In this document: piece after piece, positions 34,962 through 43,024 of the stretch
Numbering within the stretch: the stretch's first letter is position 1
How the letters are laid out: each line of letters starts with the position of its first letter
Assembly (NCBI GenBank): GCA_959604115.1
Contig: CAUHBW010000001.1
Span: forward strand, 1-62,261
Source of the DNA: an uncultured Bilophila sp.
Lineage (GTDB): Bacteria; Desulfobacterota; Desulfovibrionia; Desulfovibrionales; Desulfovibrionaceae
Direction of reading: 5' to 3'
DNA: 62,261 nucleotides
Position numbers and translations under genes: made by a program
The notes under the pieces: generated by a model
The model's input: the letters and a program-made list of their open reading frames with translations, nothing else
Databases searched by the model: none
What the model was told of the DNA's origin: nothing

Positions 34962-36356
34962 ATGGAAAAGTCGTTTCTCCCCTATCTGATGGCCTTCATG
35001 TGGATGTCGTTTCTCCTGCTCATGGGAGTCTGGCTACGCGCCAGGGTGCGTTTCCTGCAACGCTATCTCGTCCCCGCCGGAATCATCGCCGGTACGATCG
35101 GCTTCGCGCTGATCAACATGGGCTGGGTCGGCTACCCGTCGCCGGAAGGCTGGATCCCGCTCAAGGTCGGCGATTTCGGGCTGGTTTCCTTCCACCTGTT
35201 CAGCTTCGGGTTCGGGATCATCGGGCTCGGCTGCTTCAGCAGGCACACCAAGGGCCGGAGCCTGACCCTCATCAAGGGCGCGCTGTGGATCGACCTGCTG
35301 TTCTGGATGTTCTACGGGTTGCAGGCCACCGTGGGCTTCGGCATCACGGACCTGTACGCCAGGCTCACCGGCTCCGATCTCACCTCCGCCACAGGATTCC
35401 TCGCCGGGTTCGGGTTTGCCTTCGGCCCCGGTCAGGCGCTGGCCGTGGGCATGTCGTGGCAGAACGACTACGGGCTGCCCGACTGCGTGTCGATGGGGCT
35501 GGCCTACGCGGCGGCGGGATTCATGGTCGCCAATTTCGTGGGCGTGCCGCTCGCCAACTGGGGACTGCGTCGGGGCTACGCCACCTACGGCAGCAAGGAA
35601 CTCTCCCCCGACTTCCTGAAGGGCCTCCGTACGCCGGACAAGCAGGTTTCCGCCTGCCACCTGACGACCCACAACGGCAACGTGGACACCTTCGCGCTGC
35701 ATTTCGCCGTCGCCGCCACGGTGTACGGGCTCGGCTGGATCGTGTGCTACGTGCTCAAGTACCTCATCCTGCCCCCGAACTATCAGACGGCGTCCTTCGG
35801 GTTCATCTACCTGTACGCGCTGTTCGCGGGCATGATCGTGCGGCTGATCGTCAACCATACCGCCGCGCACGGGTTCTACAGCGACGACGTGCAGAACCGT
35901 ATCCTCGGCACCACCATCGACTACATGATCATCTCCGCGCTCATGGCGGTCAGCGCCGCCACTGTCATGAAGTATTTCATCCCGTTCCTCCTCGTCATCG
36001 CGGCCTGTACGCTGATCACCCTGTCCGGCGTGCTGTACCTGGGCCGCCGGGTGGGCTCCTTCGGGCTGGAGCGGTTGCTTGTGGTGTTCGGGCTGATCAC
36101 CGGGACGGCGGCCAGCGGGCTGGCCCTGCTGCGCATCGTGGACAGCGACTTTCAGACCCCGGCGGCGGCCGAGGTGGGCCTGAACAACGTGTACGCGCTC
36201 ATCCCGATGTTCCCGTTCCTGCTGGTGTCGGTGACCATGCCGGACGGTTTCGGCATCTCCGGCATGCTGATCATGCACGTAATCATGATCCTCGTATGCG
36301 CCGCCATTCTGCTCGCGGGCCACAAGATGAAGATTTGGGGACCGCGCCAGTTCTGA
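34962..36356 (+). CDS. GltS-type sodium/glutamate (carboxylate) symporter, copy 1
   Basis: A 464-residue inner-membrane protein with ten or more helices and the two inverted halves of the ESS/GltS family: FLQRYLVPAGIIAGTIGFALINMGW near the N-terminus, FLAGFGFAFGPGQALAVGMSW in the first half and GLITGTAASGLALLRIVD in the second. GltS proteins couple glutamate uptake to sodium; a different carboxylate is possible here. It is the first gene of a five-gene operon under the sigma-54 promoter. The ATG at 34962 was chosen because the family N-terminus begins there. The paralogue at 51864 is clearly related. A perfect 11-bp stem-loop follows. Confidence 0.93.
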   Translation: MEKSFLPYLMAFMWMSFLLLMGVWLRARVRFLQRYLVPAGIIAGTIGFALINMGWVGYPSPEGWIPLKVGDFGLVSFHLFSFGFGIIGLGCFSRHTKGRSLTLIKGALWIDLLFWMFYGLQATVGFGITDLYARLTGSDLTSATGFLAGFGFAFGPGQALAVGMSWQNDYGLPDCVSMGLAYAAAGFMVANFVGVPLANWGLRRGYATYGSKELSPDFLKGLRTPDKQVSACHLTTHNGNVDTFALHFAVAATVYGLGWIVCYVLKYLILPPNYQTASFGFIYLYALFAGMIVRLIVNHTAAHGFYSDDVQNRILGTTIDYMIISALMAVSAATVMKYFIPFLLVIAACTLITLSGVLYLGRRVGSFGLERLLVVFGLITGTAASGLALLRIVDSDFQTPAAAEVGLNNVYALIPMFPFLLVSVTMPDGFGISGMLIMHVIMILVCAAILLAGHKMKIWGPRQF

Positions 36357-36387
36357 CGCGGCGTCCTCCGCCCCGTTACCCCACTCC

Positions 36388-36422
36388 GGCCGGGCGGCCC
36401 TTCCCCCCGTCGCCGCCCGGCC
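36388..36422 (+). other. Stem-loop between gltS and the first SDR gene
   Basis: A perfect 11-bp GC-rich inverted repeat (36388-36398 with 36412-36422), loop 13 nt, no T-run. It may separate the expression levels of the transporter and the enzymes. Confidence 0.6.
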
Positions 36423-36439
36423 TCTTACGGAAAAACGCC

Positions 36440-37216
36440 ATGTACGGAACCATGAAGGACAAACAAGCGCTCGTCATGGGCGCGGGCAAGGCAAGAGGCA
36501 TCGGTTTTCACATCGCGAAGGCGCTGGTCCGGCACGGCGCGTCCGTCTGCCTCGCGGACAGGGATGCGCAGGTGTTCGACCGGGCGCGGGAACTGGAGGC
36601 CGCCGGGGTCTTCACGGCGGACGTGCGCCGCGACGGGGAGGTGGCGCGCCTGCGGGACGGCGTCGCCGGGGTGTTTCCCCGGCTGGACGTGCTGGTTCTG
36701 TGCGCGGGCGTGTTCCCCGAACCCGCCAAGCTGACGGAGGCCTCCGTCGAAAGGTGGTTGCGCACGCAGGACATCAACGTGAACGGCTCCTTCCGGGTAC
36801 TGCGGGCCCTGCTGCCGCTCATGCGGGAACGCGGCGGGTCCGTGATCGCCGTGGCCTCGGGCGCGGGCAAGCGCCCGCTCCCCGGATTCAGCGACTATTC
36901 CGTGAGCAAGGCCGGGCTGATCATGCTCCTGAAGTCCGTGGCGGTGGAGTACGCCGCCGACGGCATCCGGGCCAACACCATCTGTCCCGGTCCGGTGGAG
37001 AGCGACATGGTGGACGCCCGGGTGGAGGGCGAATCCGCGCGGCTGGGCGTTCCCCCGGAAGACCTGCGCGCCGCCATCCGGAAGCGTATCCCCCTCGGGC
37101 GCATGGCCGGCGTGGACGACATCGTGTCGGCGGCGCTGTTCCTCGCCTCGGACGCTTCGTCCTACATGACGGGACAGGCGCTCAATCTGTCCGGCGGCAT
37201 GATCACGGAACTCTAG
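36440..37216 (+). CDS. Short-chain dehydrogenase/reductase, copy 1
   Basis: A 258-residue classical SDR. The cofactor site is ALVMGAGKARGIGFHIAKAL (residues about 9-28), followed by LVLCAGVFPEP (compare NNAG), a Ser-containing strand GSVIAVASGAG, and the catalytic YSVSK; it closes with the usual FLASDASSYMTGQALNLSGG. The acidic residue after the second strand (CLADRD) suggests NAD rather than NADP. It lies 83 nt after gltS and 20 nt before the deacetylase-like gene. Of two nearby ATGs (36440 and 36452), the first gives the usual family length; the ribosome-binding site is weak. Confidence 0.92.
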   Translation: MYGTMKDKQALVMGAGKARGIGFHIAKALVRHGASVCLADRDAQVFDRARELEAAGVFTADVRRDGEVARLRDGVAGVFPRLDVLVLCAGVFPEPAKLTEASVERWLRTQDINVNGSFRVLRALLPLMRERGGSVIAVASGAGKRPLPGFSDYSVSKAGLIMLLKSVAVEYAADGIRANTICPGPVESDMVDARVEGESARLGVPPEDLRAAIRKRIPLGRMAGVDDIVSAALFLASDASSYMTGQALNLSGGMITEL

Positions 37217-37236
37217 CCACTACAAGGAGAACGGGC

Positions 37237-38103
37237 ATGCTCGACGCACCCTTGATGCTGAAGAACAAGACGGCTCCGCGTCTTCGGGAGATTCCGGGCT
37301 TCGTCTTTCCCGACGGGGTCAGGGTCATCATCAACTTCACGGTCGATTTCGACGCGATGGTTTTCCGCAAGTTCCTGCGCGAACCCAAATTGTGGTGCGC
37401 GCAGGGCGAATTCGGAGGCCGCACCGGCCTGTGGCGGCTGCTCGACGTGTTCCGGGAATTCGAGGTGCCCGCGACGCTGTTCCTGCCGGGCCAGACCGGA
37501 CTGCTGTATCCCGAAGCGATCCGCCGGGCCGTCCGGGAAGGGCACGAGATCGCCAACCACATGTGGGATCACCACATCCCGGACACCCGCGAGGAGGAAG
37601 CCGAGCACCTCGCCAGAACGGACGGGCTCATCCGCGAATTCACGGGGCGGTATCCGGCGGGCACGCGCAGCGAGCACGATCTCGCCGCCCTCCGGGATCA
37701 CGCCTACGCCTACGTTTCCTACACCCCGCAGGGCGCGTTCCCGTGCTACGTGTACCACGAGAGCATCGGGCGCTGGATGCTCAACCTGCCGATCAGCTTC
37801 TTTCACGACGATGCGATGTACTTTTATTTCGGGTGGTACGGGAGCCGGAACGAACAGCAGCGCGTCCAGTCCCCGGAGGCGTTCCTCGACGCGCTCCTCG
37901 CCTCCTACGCGGTAGCCCGTGAGACGAGCGGGTACATGAACATCGTGATCCACCCGCACCTGTGCGGCCGGGTTTCCCGCCTCGAGATGCTGCGGCGTTT
38001 CTTCCGCGCGACGCGGCGGGACGGCGACGTGCTGTTCTGCACCTCCGCGTGGCTGGCGGACTACATTCTGGAACGTTTCCCCGCCGAACCGGTTTCGGCC
38101 TGA
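37237..38103 (+). CDS. Polysaccharide deacetylase (NodB-like) family hydrolase
   Basis: A 288-residue protein of the NodB/CE4 superfamily, closest in layout to PuuE-type allantoinases and cyclic-imide hydrolases rather than cell-wall deacetylases, since there is no signal peptide. Motif 1 is INFTVDFDA (D37, D39) and motif 2 GHEIANHMWDHH, giving the metal ligands H108 and H112. Later VSYTPQGAFPCYVYHESIG and IVIHPHLCGR are typical of the PuuE-like group. CAAGGAG precedes the ATG. In this operon it probably hydrolyses an amide or imide in the imported compound. It is followed by a homologue that lacks these ligands. Confidence 0.88.
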   Translation: MLDAPLMLKNKTAPRLREIPGFVFPDGVRVIINFTVDFDAMVFRKFLREPKLWCAQGEFGGRTGLWRLLDVFREFEVPATLFLPGQTGLLYPEAIRRAVREGHEIANHMWDHHIPDTREEEAEHLARTDGLIREFTGRYPAGTRSEHDLAALRDHAYAYVSYTPQGAFPCYVYHESIGRWMLNLPISFFHDDAMYFYFGWYGSRNEQQRVQSPEAFLDALLASYAVARETSGYMNIVIHPHLCGRVSRLEMLRRFFRATRRDGDVLFCTSAWLADYILERFPAEPVSA

Positions 38104-38117
38104 TCCCGGAGGATACC

Positions 38118-39059
38118 ATGCCCTGGAAGCACGACTATACGCTTACGGATGAAGTTTCGCCTTCCGACATCGTCTGGCCTTCCGGCAAGGCCGCCGTGTC
38201 CATCGTGGTGGACTACGGCGTGCCCGCCGGGGCGGACGGCATCGACGAGGCGGCAATCGCCTTCGCCCAGACCGTGTGGGGCCGTTCGGTTTCCGGCGAC
38301 TGGCTCATCGACTGCCTGAACGCCCGCGGGGTGAAGGCCACGTTCGCCGTTCCGCTGGCGATGGCCCGCGCCTTCCCGGACAGCGTGCGCCGGGCGCGCG
38401 AGGCCGGACATGAAATCGCCGCCGGGTCCTTTGCCAAGGAGGACGTGGCGCGCCTCTCCCCCGACGAGGAACGGGAACGCATCGAGCGGACGTTCTCCGG
38501 GCTTGCCGAGCTGACGGGCGCACGGCCCGCCGGGTGGTTTTCGCTGCCGCGCACCAGGGACGAGCATCCGGGCGGCTCCGTTTCCGACGCCACCGCCGAA
38601 CTTCTGCGGACATACGGATGCGAATACATGGGCAATTCGATGGCGGACGACATCCCGCACTACTGGATCACGGATTTCGAGCGGCGGCGGACACTGCTCG
38701 CCCTGCCCTACTACTACGCGATGGACGCGCAGTTCTTCGTCTTCTTCCCCGGCATCGGCAAAGGGAGCGGTCTGGTGCAGGCGCGCACGCTCCGGGAAAA
38801 CTGGTCCGCCGAACTGGAAGGCGTGCGCCGGTACGGACGGCAGGCGACGTTCGTGCTCCAGCCCTATCTCATGGAGTTCGGAGCGGCCCGGCAGGTTCTG
38901 GACGGGCTTCTGGAGGCGATAGCGGGGGACGCCGATCTGTGGCTCGCCACGTCGGCGGAATGCGCCGCCTACTGGAAGCGGGCCTACCCGCCGGAGCGGA
39001 CGTTGCGCTTTGAAAAGGCGGCATGGCCCGACGAGGGCCCGGAACCATCCAACCCGTGA
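38118..39059 (+). CDS. Polysaccharide deacetylase-like protein lacking the metal ligands
   Basis: A 313-residue protein of the same fold as its upstream neighbour, 14 nt away: SIVVDYGVPAGADGIDE, VKATFAVPLAMARAFPDSVRRAREAGHEIAAGSF and LTGARPAGWFSLPRTRDE align with NodB/PuuE motifs. The residues that bind metal are replaced: the second Asp of motif 1 by G34, and the two His of motif 2 by G103 and K107. It is therefore probably not a normal metal-dependent hydrolase and may be a regulatory or structural partner of the upstream protein. GGAGG precedes the ATG. No signal peptide. Confidence 0.85.
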   Translation: MPWKHDYTLTDEVSPSDIVWPSGKAAVSIVVDYGVPAGADGIDEAAIAFAQTVWGRSVSGDWLIDCLNARGVKATFAVPLAMARAFPDSVRRAREAGHEIAAGSFAKEDVARLSPDEERERIERTFSGLAELTGARPAGWFSLPRTRDEHPGGSVSDATAELLRTYGCEYMGNSMADDIPHYWITDFERRRTLLALPYYYAMDAQFFVFFPGIGKGSGLVQARTLRENWSAELEGVRRYGRQATFVLQPYLMEFGAARQVLDGLLEAIAGDADLWLATSAECAAYWKRAYPPERTLRFEKAAWPDEGPEPSNP

Positions 39060-39069
39060 GGAGGACGCT

Positions 39070-39900
39070 GTGGAACTGCGACATCTGTTTGGTCTGCAAG
39101 GGAAAACCGCCATCGTAACCGGAGCTTCGGGCGCGCTCGGCGGGGCCGCCGTGCGGGCGATGGTCATGGCCGGGGCCAATGTGGCGGCGTGCTGCAACAC
39201 CAGCCGGGGACGGCTGGACGCGCTGCTGGCCGAGCTGGGCGACGTCCCCGTGACGGTGAAGCCCTACCGGGTGGACTCGTTCGACCGGGAGGCCATCCTT
39301 CGGCATGCCGAGGACGTGGTACGCGATTTCGGCGGGATCGACGTGGTGATCAACACCGCCGGGGGCAATGTGAAGGGAGGCTACTACACGGACGAACAGA
39401 CCATCTTCGATCTCGACGCCAAGCCCCTGTTCGATACGGTGACGCTCAACCTGTTCGGAGGCTGCTTCTGGCCCTGTCTCGCCTATGGAGCAAAGATGGT
39501 TGACAATCCCGACGGCGGGTCGATCGTCAATTTCAGCTCGATCAGCGCGTTTACCGCCGTCCGGGGGCACATCGCCTACGCCGCCGCCAAGGCCGGAGTG
39601 AGCAGCCTCACCCGGTCCCTCGCCGCGCACTTCGCCCGCGACTTCAACCCGAAACTGCGCGTGAACGCCGTGGCTCCCGGCTTCTTCCCGAACAACAACC
39701 CGGCGCAGATGCTGTTCAATCCCGACGGCAGCCATCGTCCCAAGGCCCAGCGCGGCGTGGACGCCACGCCCATGCACCGGATGGGCGAGCCCAACGAACT
39801 CATGGGGACGCTGATCTGGCTGGCCTCGGACGCCTCGTCCTACGTCACGGGCCTCACCGTGACCGTGGACGGCGGTTACCTGCTCGATTCCCCGGCCTGA
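39070..39900 (+). CDS. Short-chain dehydrogenase/reductase, copy 2 (mannonate oxidoreductase-like)
   Basis: A 276-residue SDR with cofactor loop TGASGALGGAAVRAM, NTAGGN (compare NNAG), IVNFSSISAF and catalytic YAAAK. Several stretches match the SDR-type D-mannonate oxidoreductase/fructuronate reductase group by eye: TIFDLDAKPLFDTVTLNLFGG, APGFFPNNNPAQMLFNPDG and a closing TVTVDGGYLLDSP, so a sugar-acid-like hydroxy acid substrate is plausible. The start is the GTG at 39070, preceded by GAGGAGGA, 10 nt after the previous gene. It ends the operon; a terminator follows. Confidence 0.9.
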   Translation: MELRHLFGLQGKTAIVTGASGALGGAAVRAMVMAGANVAACCNTSRGRLDALLAELGDVPVTVKPYRVDSFDREAILRHAEDVVRDFGGIDVVINTAGGNVKGGYYTDEQTIFDLDAKPLFDTVTLNLFGGCFWPCLAYGAKMVDNPDGGSIVNFSSISAFTAVRGHIAYAAAKAGVSSLTRSLAAHFARDFNPKLRVNAVAPGFFPNNNPAQMLFNPDGSHRPKAQRGVDATPMHRMGEPNELMGTLIWLASDASSYVTGLTVTVDGGYLLDSPA

Positions 39901-39973
39901 TTGACGCCAGAAAAACTTTTTCTCGAACTTGTCCGGACGACCACAGATGTCGCCCCGCCTTGATGCCGTTTTC

Positions 39974-40007
39974 AAAGCCTCCGCAGCAACAGCCTGCGGA
40001 GGCTTTT
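39974..40007 (+). terminator. Terminator of the gltS-SDR-NodB operon
   Basis: A perfect 13-bp stem (39974-39986 with 39994-40006), 7-nt loop, then TTTTCCTTTTATTT. It lies 73 nt after the last stop codon. It is similar in form and flanks to the tRNA-Leu terminator. Confidence 0.9.
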
Positions 40008-40024
40008 CCTTTTATTTCATATTA

Positions 40025-40097
40025 TTGCCGAAGGGAGTGAAAAGGCTCCCAGTGGACTGGGGCCACGTGCCGAAGCCCCAGCGCCGAAAATCGGCAG
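40025..40097 (+). repeat. Dispersed intergenic element, copy B
   Basis: TTGCCGAAGGGAG (40025) and CGCCGAAAATCGGCAG (40082-40097) repeat the pattern of 10154-10240. Between them are further hairpins (GGGAG/CTCCC and CTGGGGC/GCCCCAG), so the element would fold into three consecutive stems as RNA. Confidence 0.6.
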
Positions 40098-40479
40098 AAG
40101 CTCCATGCCTTGCAAGACGCTCCAACGATTCTCCCCACCCGCGACTCCTCTTACGCAAGACGCCCTTCCCTATCCATACAAGGCTCTCCTCCCCTTTGGG
40201 CTGCGCAGCCAGTGCGAATCATAGTCACCCTGCGCCTCAATCCGCCCTCCTCCCCGTCCGCTGAGGCCCATACCTTTAATGCTGACCGTCTGTTTCTTCA
40301 TCACCCGAGTTTATAAGGGAAATTCGCTGTTCGAAGATTTCCGTTCCACAGAAACTTTCCGCCTCCCATAAGCTCGCGACCATTGCTTCCGACTGCGTTT
40401 CTTGAGGCCAAATATGTCTGATATTTCTATTTGTTTGTAATTACAGATAAAAATATCCACTCTTTTTTTCAAAAAGACT
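40098..40479. other. Non-coding region before the GRE operon
   Basis: No gene seen. It becomes AT-rich towards the GRE promoter at 40480. Confidence 0.5.
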
Positions 40480-40512
40480 TGACACGTTTTTCTTTGTTTC
40501 ATAATGTGAAAT
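40480..40512 (+). promoter_or_regulatory. Promoter and overlapping palindrome of the GRE operon
   Basis: TTGACA (40480-40485), a 17-nt spacer and TAATGT (40503-40508) form a near-consensus sigma-70 promoter. A perfect palindrome TTTCATAATGTGAAA (40498-40512) covers the -10 box, as expected for a repressor site; the IclR regulator encoded in the same cluster is the obvious candidate. Confidence 0.75.
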
Positions 40513-40557
40513 TACGGTTTGTTTATTAAAACATATTTCGTCAATGGAGGGACTCCG

Positions 40558-42951
40558 ATGAAGGACCTGACGAAAGACGCGAAGATGCCCGCCCGGGTGT
40601 TCGAGCTCAAGAAGGCGTTTTTTGAAATCCGCCCGGCAATCTGTCTGGAAGCGGCCAAGGCCAAGACGGACGTCTTTCGGGAAACCGAGGGCGAACCCTA
40701 CATCATCCGCCGTGCCAAGGCCTTCAAGCGGCATTGCGAAACCAAGACCGTCAGAGTGCTTCCCCATGAGCTGATCGTGGGCAACGCCGGTTCTCTGCCG
40801 CGCACGGCGTGCATTCCTCCGGAACTGACCCCGGATCTGATCGACGAGCTGGATACCGTTCAGACGCGCTCGCAGGACCCGTTCGACATCACCGAGGAAC
40901 AGAAGAAGCTCTACCGGGAGTACATCTATCCCTATTGGAAGGATCGGACGCTGGCCTCCTATTTCTTCAAGCAGCTTCCGCCGTTCACCCGGGAAATCGT
41001 CGAAACCGGCGGCATCCTCGACCCCGGCATCAAGTACATGTGCCCTCCCGGCGACATGGTTCCCGCCTTCCCCTACATCTTCGAAAAGGGCATCGGCGGC
41101 ATCCGCAAGGAGGCGGAGGAAGGACTCGCCCGGCTTGATCTCGCCCGTGTGGCGCAGGACTACGACAAGAAGCATTTTCTCGAATCCGTCATCCTGTGCT
41201 GCGACGGCCTCGGCGCCTTGTTCAGACGTTACGGCGACGCCTGCCTTGGCGAAATGGCCCACGAAAGCGACGACGCCCGCAAGGCCGAACTGCGGCTCAT
41301 GGGCGAAGGCTGCCGCCGCATCGCCACGGAGCCGCCGTCCAGTTTCCTCGAAGCCGTACAGCTGGTGTATTTCGTGCTCGTCGCCCTGCACATCGAAGGC
41401 AACGCGGGCGGGTATTCGCCGGGACGTCTGGATCAGTACCTGTATCCGTTCTATCGCGCGGACTTCGACAAGGGCGTCATCGACAACTCGCGGGCGCTGG
41501 AAATTCTCGGCGCGTACTGGGTCAAGAGCGGCGAGCAGAACTGGTTCTACTCTGCGGAAATCACAAAGCACTACGCCGGGATGAGCGGTTTCCACAACAC
41601 CTGCCTCGGCGGCACGACCGTGGACGGTCTGGATGCCGCCAACGAGCTGAGCTACCTCATGCTGCAGGCCACCATCGATCTCCAGATGATGGACCCCTCG
41701 CTCTCGGTCCGCCTCAGCAGGCGCAATCATGAAGACTTTTTCCTCAAGGTCGCGGAATGCGTCCAGACCGGGACCGGTTTCCCGTCCATCCATTCCGATA
41801 CGGTCGGGACGGAAACCGCGATGACCAAGGGCATTCCGCCTCAGGTCGCCAAGGACTGGGCCCCCATCGGCTGCGTGGAAGTGCAGGCCCCCGGCATGAC
41901 CTATCAGTGGAGCTCCTCCGGCCACTACAACCTCGGCACGGTCGTCGAATACGCCCTGTCCGACGGCATCCACCGCAAGACGGGCAAGCGTTTCGGGCTC
42001 CAGACCGGCGATCCGACTTCCTTTGAGACGTACGAACAGTTCCACGACGCGGTCTACAGGCAGATCGACTTCACGCTCGAACAGTTCAACGTGATCCAGA
42101 GCCTGCTTGAAGTCCTCCATTACAACTACCTGCAATGCCCCGTCGCCTCCATGTTCACGCTGGACTGCGTGGCGAACGCCAGGGATCTCACGCACGGCGG
42201 CGCGCGCTACAACACCGGCCCCGGCATCAACGGCAACGGCGTGGCCGACTTCGCGGACTCGCTGGCCGCAGTCAAGAAGCTGGTCTTTGAAGAAAAGAAG
42301 ATTCCCATGAGCACGCTGGTCGCCGCGCTCGAAAACGATTTCGTCGGCTACGAGGACGTGCGGGCCATGCTGATCGAACAGGCCCCCAAGTGGGGCAACG
42401 ACGATCCGTACGTGGACGGGCTCCAGACAGAAATGTGCCAATACCTTTCCGAAAAGTGCCGCAGCTACAGGGGACTGCTGGGCAACCCCAAGCTCCCCGC
42501 GCTGTATCCGGTTTCCTCCAACGTGCCTCAGGGCATGGCCGTCGGCGCGCTGCCGTCCGGCCGCAAGGCGTACACTCCCCTCGCCGACGGCTGTTCGCCC
42601 TCGCAGGGCCGCGACAGGAAGGGCCCCACGTCCGTGCTGAAGTCGCTCTCCTATATGCCGCACACCATCATCGACGGCGGGACGCTGCTGAACATGAAGT
42701 TCTCCCCCTCGTCCGTGGCCGGAATGCAGGGGCGGCACCGCCTCTCCGCGTTTTTGAAGACGTTCCTTGATCTGGACATCTTCCATATCCAGTTCAACGT
42801 CGTCGGCCATCAGGTGCTCCGGTGCGCCCAGCAGCATCCCGAAGACTACAAGTCGCTCATCGTCCGGGTCGCCGGATACAGCGCCTACTTCGTCGATCTG
42901 AGCCGCGAGGTGCAGGAGGACGTCATCGCCAGAACCGTACACGAAATATAG
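40558..42951 (+). CDS. Glycyl radical enzyme (dehydratase/lyase group), substrate unassigned
   Basis: A 797-residue PFL-like enzyme. The glycyl radical site is VRVAGYSAYF with G773; the thiyl radical Cys is C439 in IGCVEVQAPG, followed by the base E441, the C-x-E arrangement of choline lyase, diol/glycerol dehydratases and isethionate lyase, and unlike the Cys-Cys of pyruvate formate-lyase. The segment where isethionate lyase is recalled to have Arg189 and Gln193 has neither residue (158-175, around CPPGDMVPAF), and the dehydratase His-Asp after the Cys loop is Ser-Ser (WSSSGH). The ATG at 40558 has GGAGGG upstream. No signal peptide and no microcompartment genes. It is first in an operon with its activase, a cupin and a TRAP transporter. 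Confidence 0.93.
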   Translation: MKDLTKDAKMPARVFELKKAFFEIRPAICLEAAKAKTDVFRETEGEPYIIRRAKAFKRHCETKTVRVLPHELIVGNAGSLPRTACIPPELTPDLIDELDTVQTRSQDPFDITEEQKKLYREYIYPYWKDRTLASYFFKQLPPFTREIVETGGILDPGIKYMCPPGDMVPAFPYIFEKGIGGIRKEAEEGLARLDLARVAQDYDKKHFLESVILCCDGLGALFRRYGDACLGEMAHESDDARKAELRLMGEGCRRIATEPPSSFLEAVQLVYFVLVALHIEGNAGGYSPGRLDQYLYPFYRADFDKGVIDNSRALEILGAYWVKSGEQNWFYSAEITKHYAGMSGFHNTCLGGTTVDGLDAANELSYLMLQATIDLQMMDPSLSVRLSRRNHEDFFLKVAECVQTGTGFPSIHSDTVGTETAMTKGIPPQVAKDWAPIGCVEVQAPGMTYQWSSSGHYNLGTVVEYALSDGIHRKTGKRFGLQTGDPTSFETYEQFHDAVYRQIDFTLEQFNVIQSLLEVLHYNYLQCPVASMFTLDCVANARDLTHGGARYNTGPGINGNGVADFADSLAAVKKLVFEEKKIPMSTLVAALENDFVGYEDVRAMLIEQAPKWGNDDPYVDGLQTEMCQYLSEKCRSYRGLLGNPKLPALYPVSSNVPQGMAVGALPSGRKAYTPLADGCSPSQGRDRKGPTSVLKSLSYMPHTIIDGGTLLNMKFSPSSVAGMQGRHRLSAFLKTFLDLDIFHIQFNVVGHQVLRCAQQHPEDYKSLIVRVAGYSAYFVDLSREVQEDVIARTVHEI

Positions 42952-42954
42952 GCC

Positions 42955-42988
42955 GCAGCCGCCCCGGCCTCCCCTCCGGGGCGGCTGC
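42955..42988 (+). other. Stem-loop between the GRE and activase genes
   Basis: A perfect 13-bp GC-rich inverted repeat (42955-42967 with 42976-42988), 8-nt loop, starting 3 nt after the GRE stop. It has no T-run. It would protect the upstream GRE message and allow lower activase expression. Confidence 0.75.
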
Positions 42989-43024
42989 CTCCTGAACGCT
43001 CACCAACAGCGGGAGACAGGCGCC

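Noticed and set aside
34799..37216. An 805-codon plus-strand frame covering gltS and the first SDR
   Set aside because: Its first 540 residues are an Arg-rich shadow of gltS in another frame; only the last 258 residues (from 36440) are a real SDR.
40441..42942. Open frame of more than 800 codons on the minus strand opposite the glycyl radical enzyme
   Set aside because: It mirrors the codon pattern of the GRE gene, has no ribosome-binding site and no recognisable motif; the plus strand has a complete enzyme.
40558..42951. Assignment of the GRE as isethionate sulfite-lyase or DHPS sulfolyase
   Set aside because: Tempting for a Bilophila-like genome, but the region expected to contain the sulfonate-binding Arg and Gln has neither, and no sulfoacetaldehyde or hydroxyacetone enzyme is nearby.
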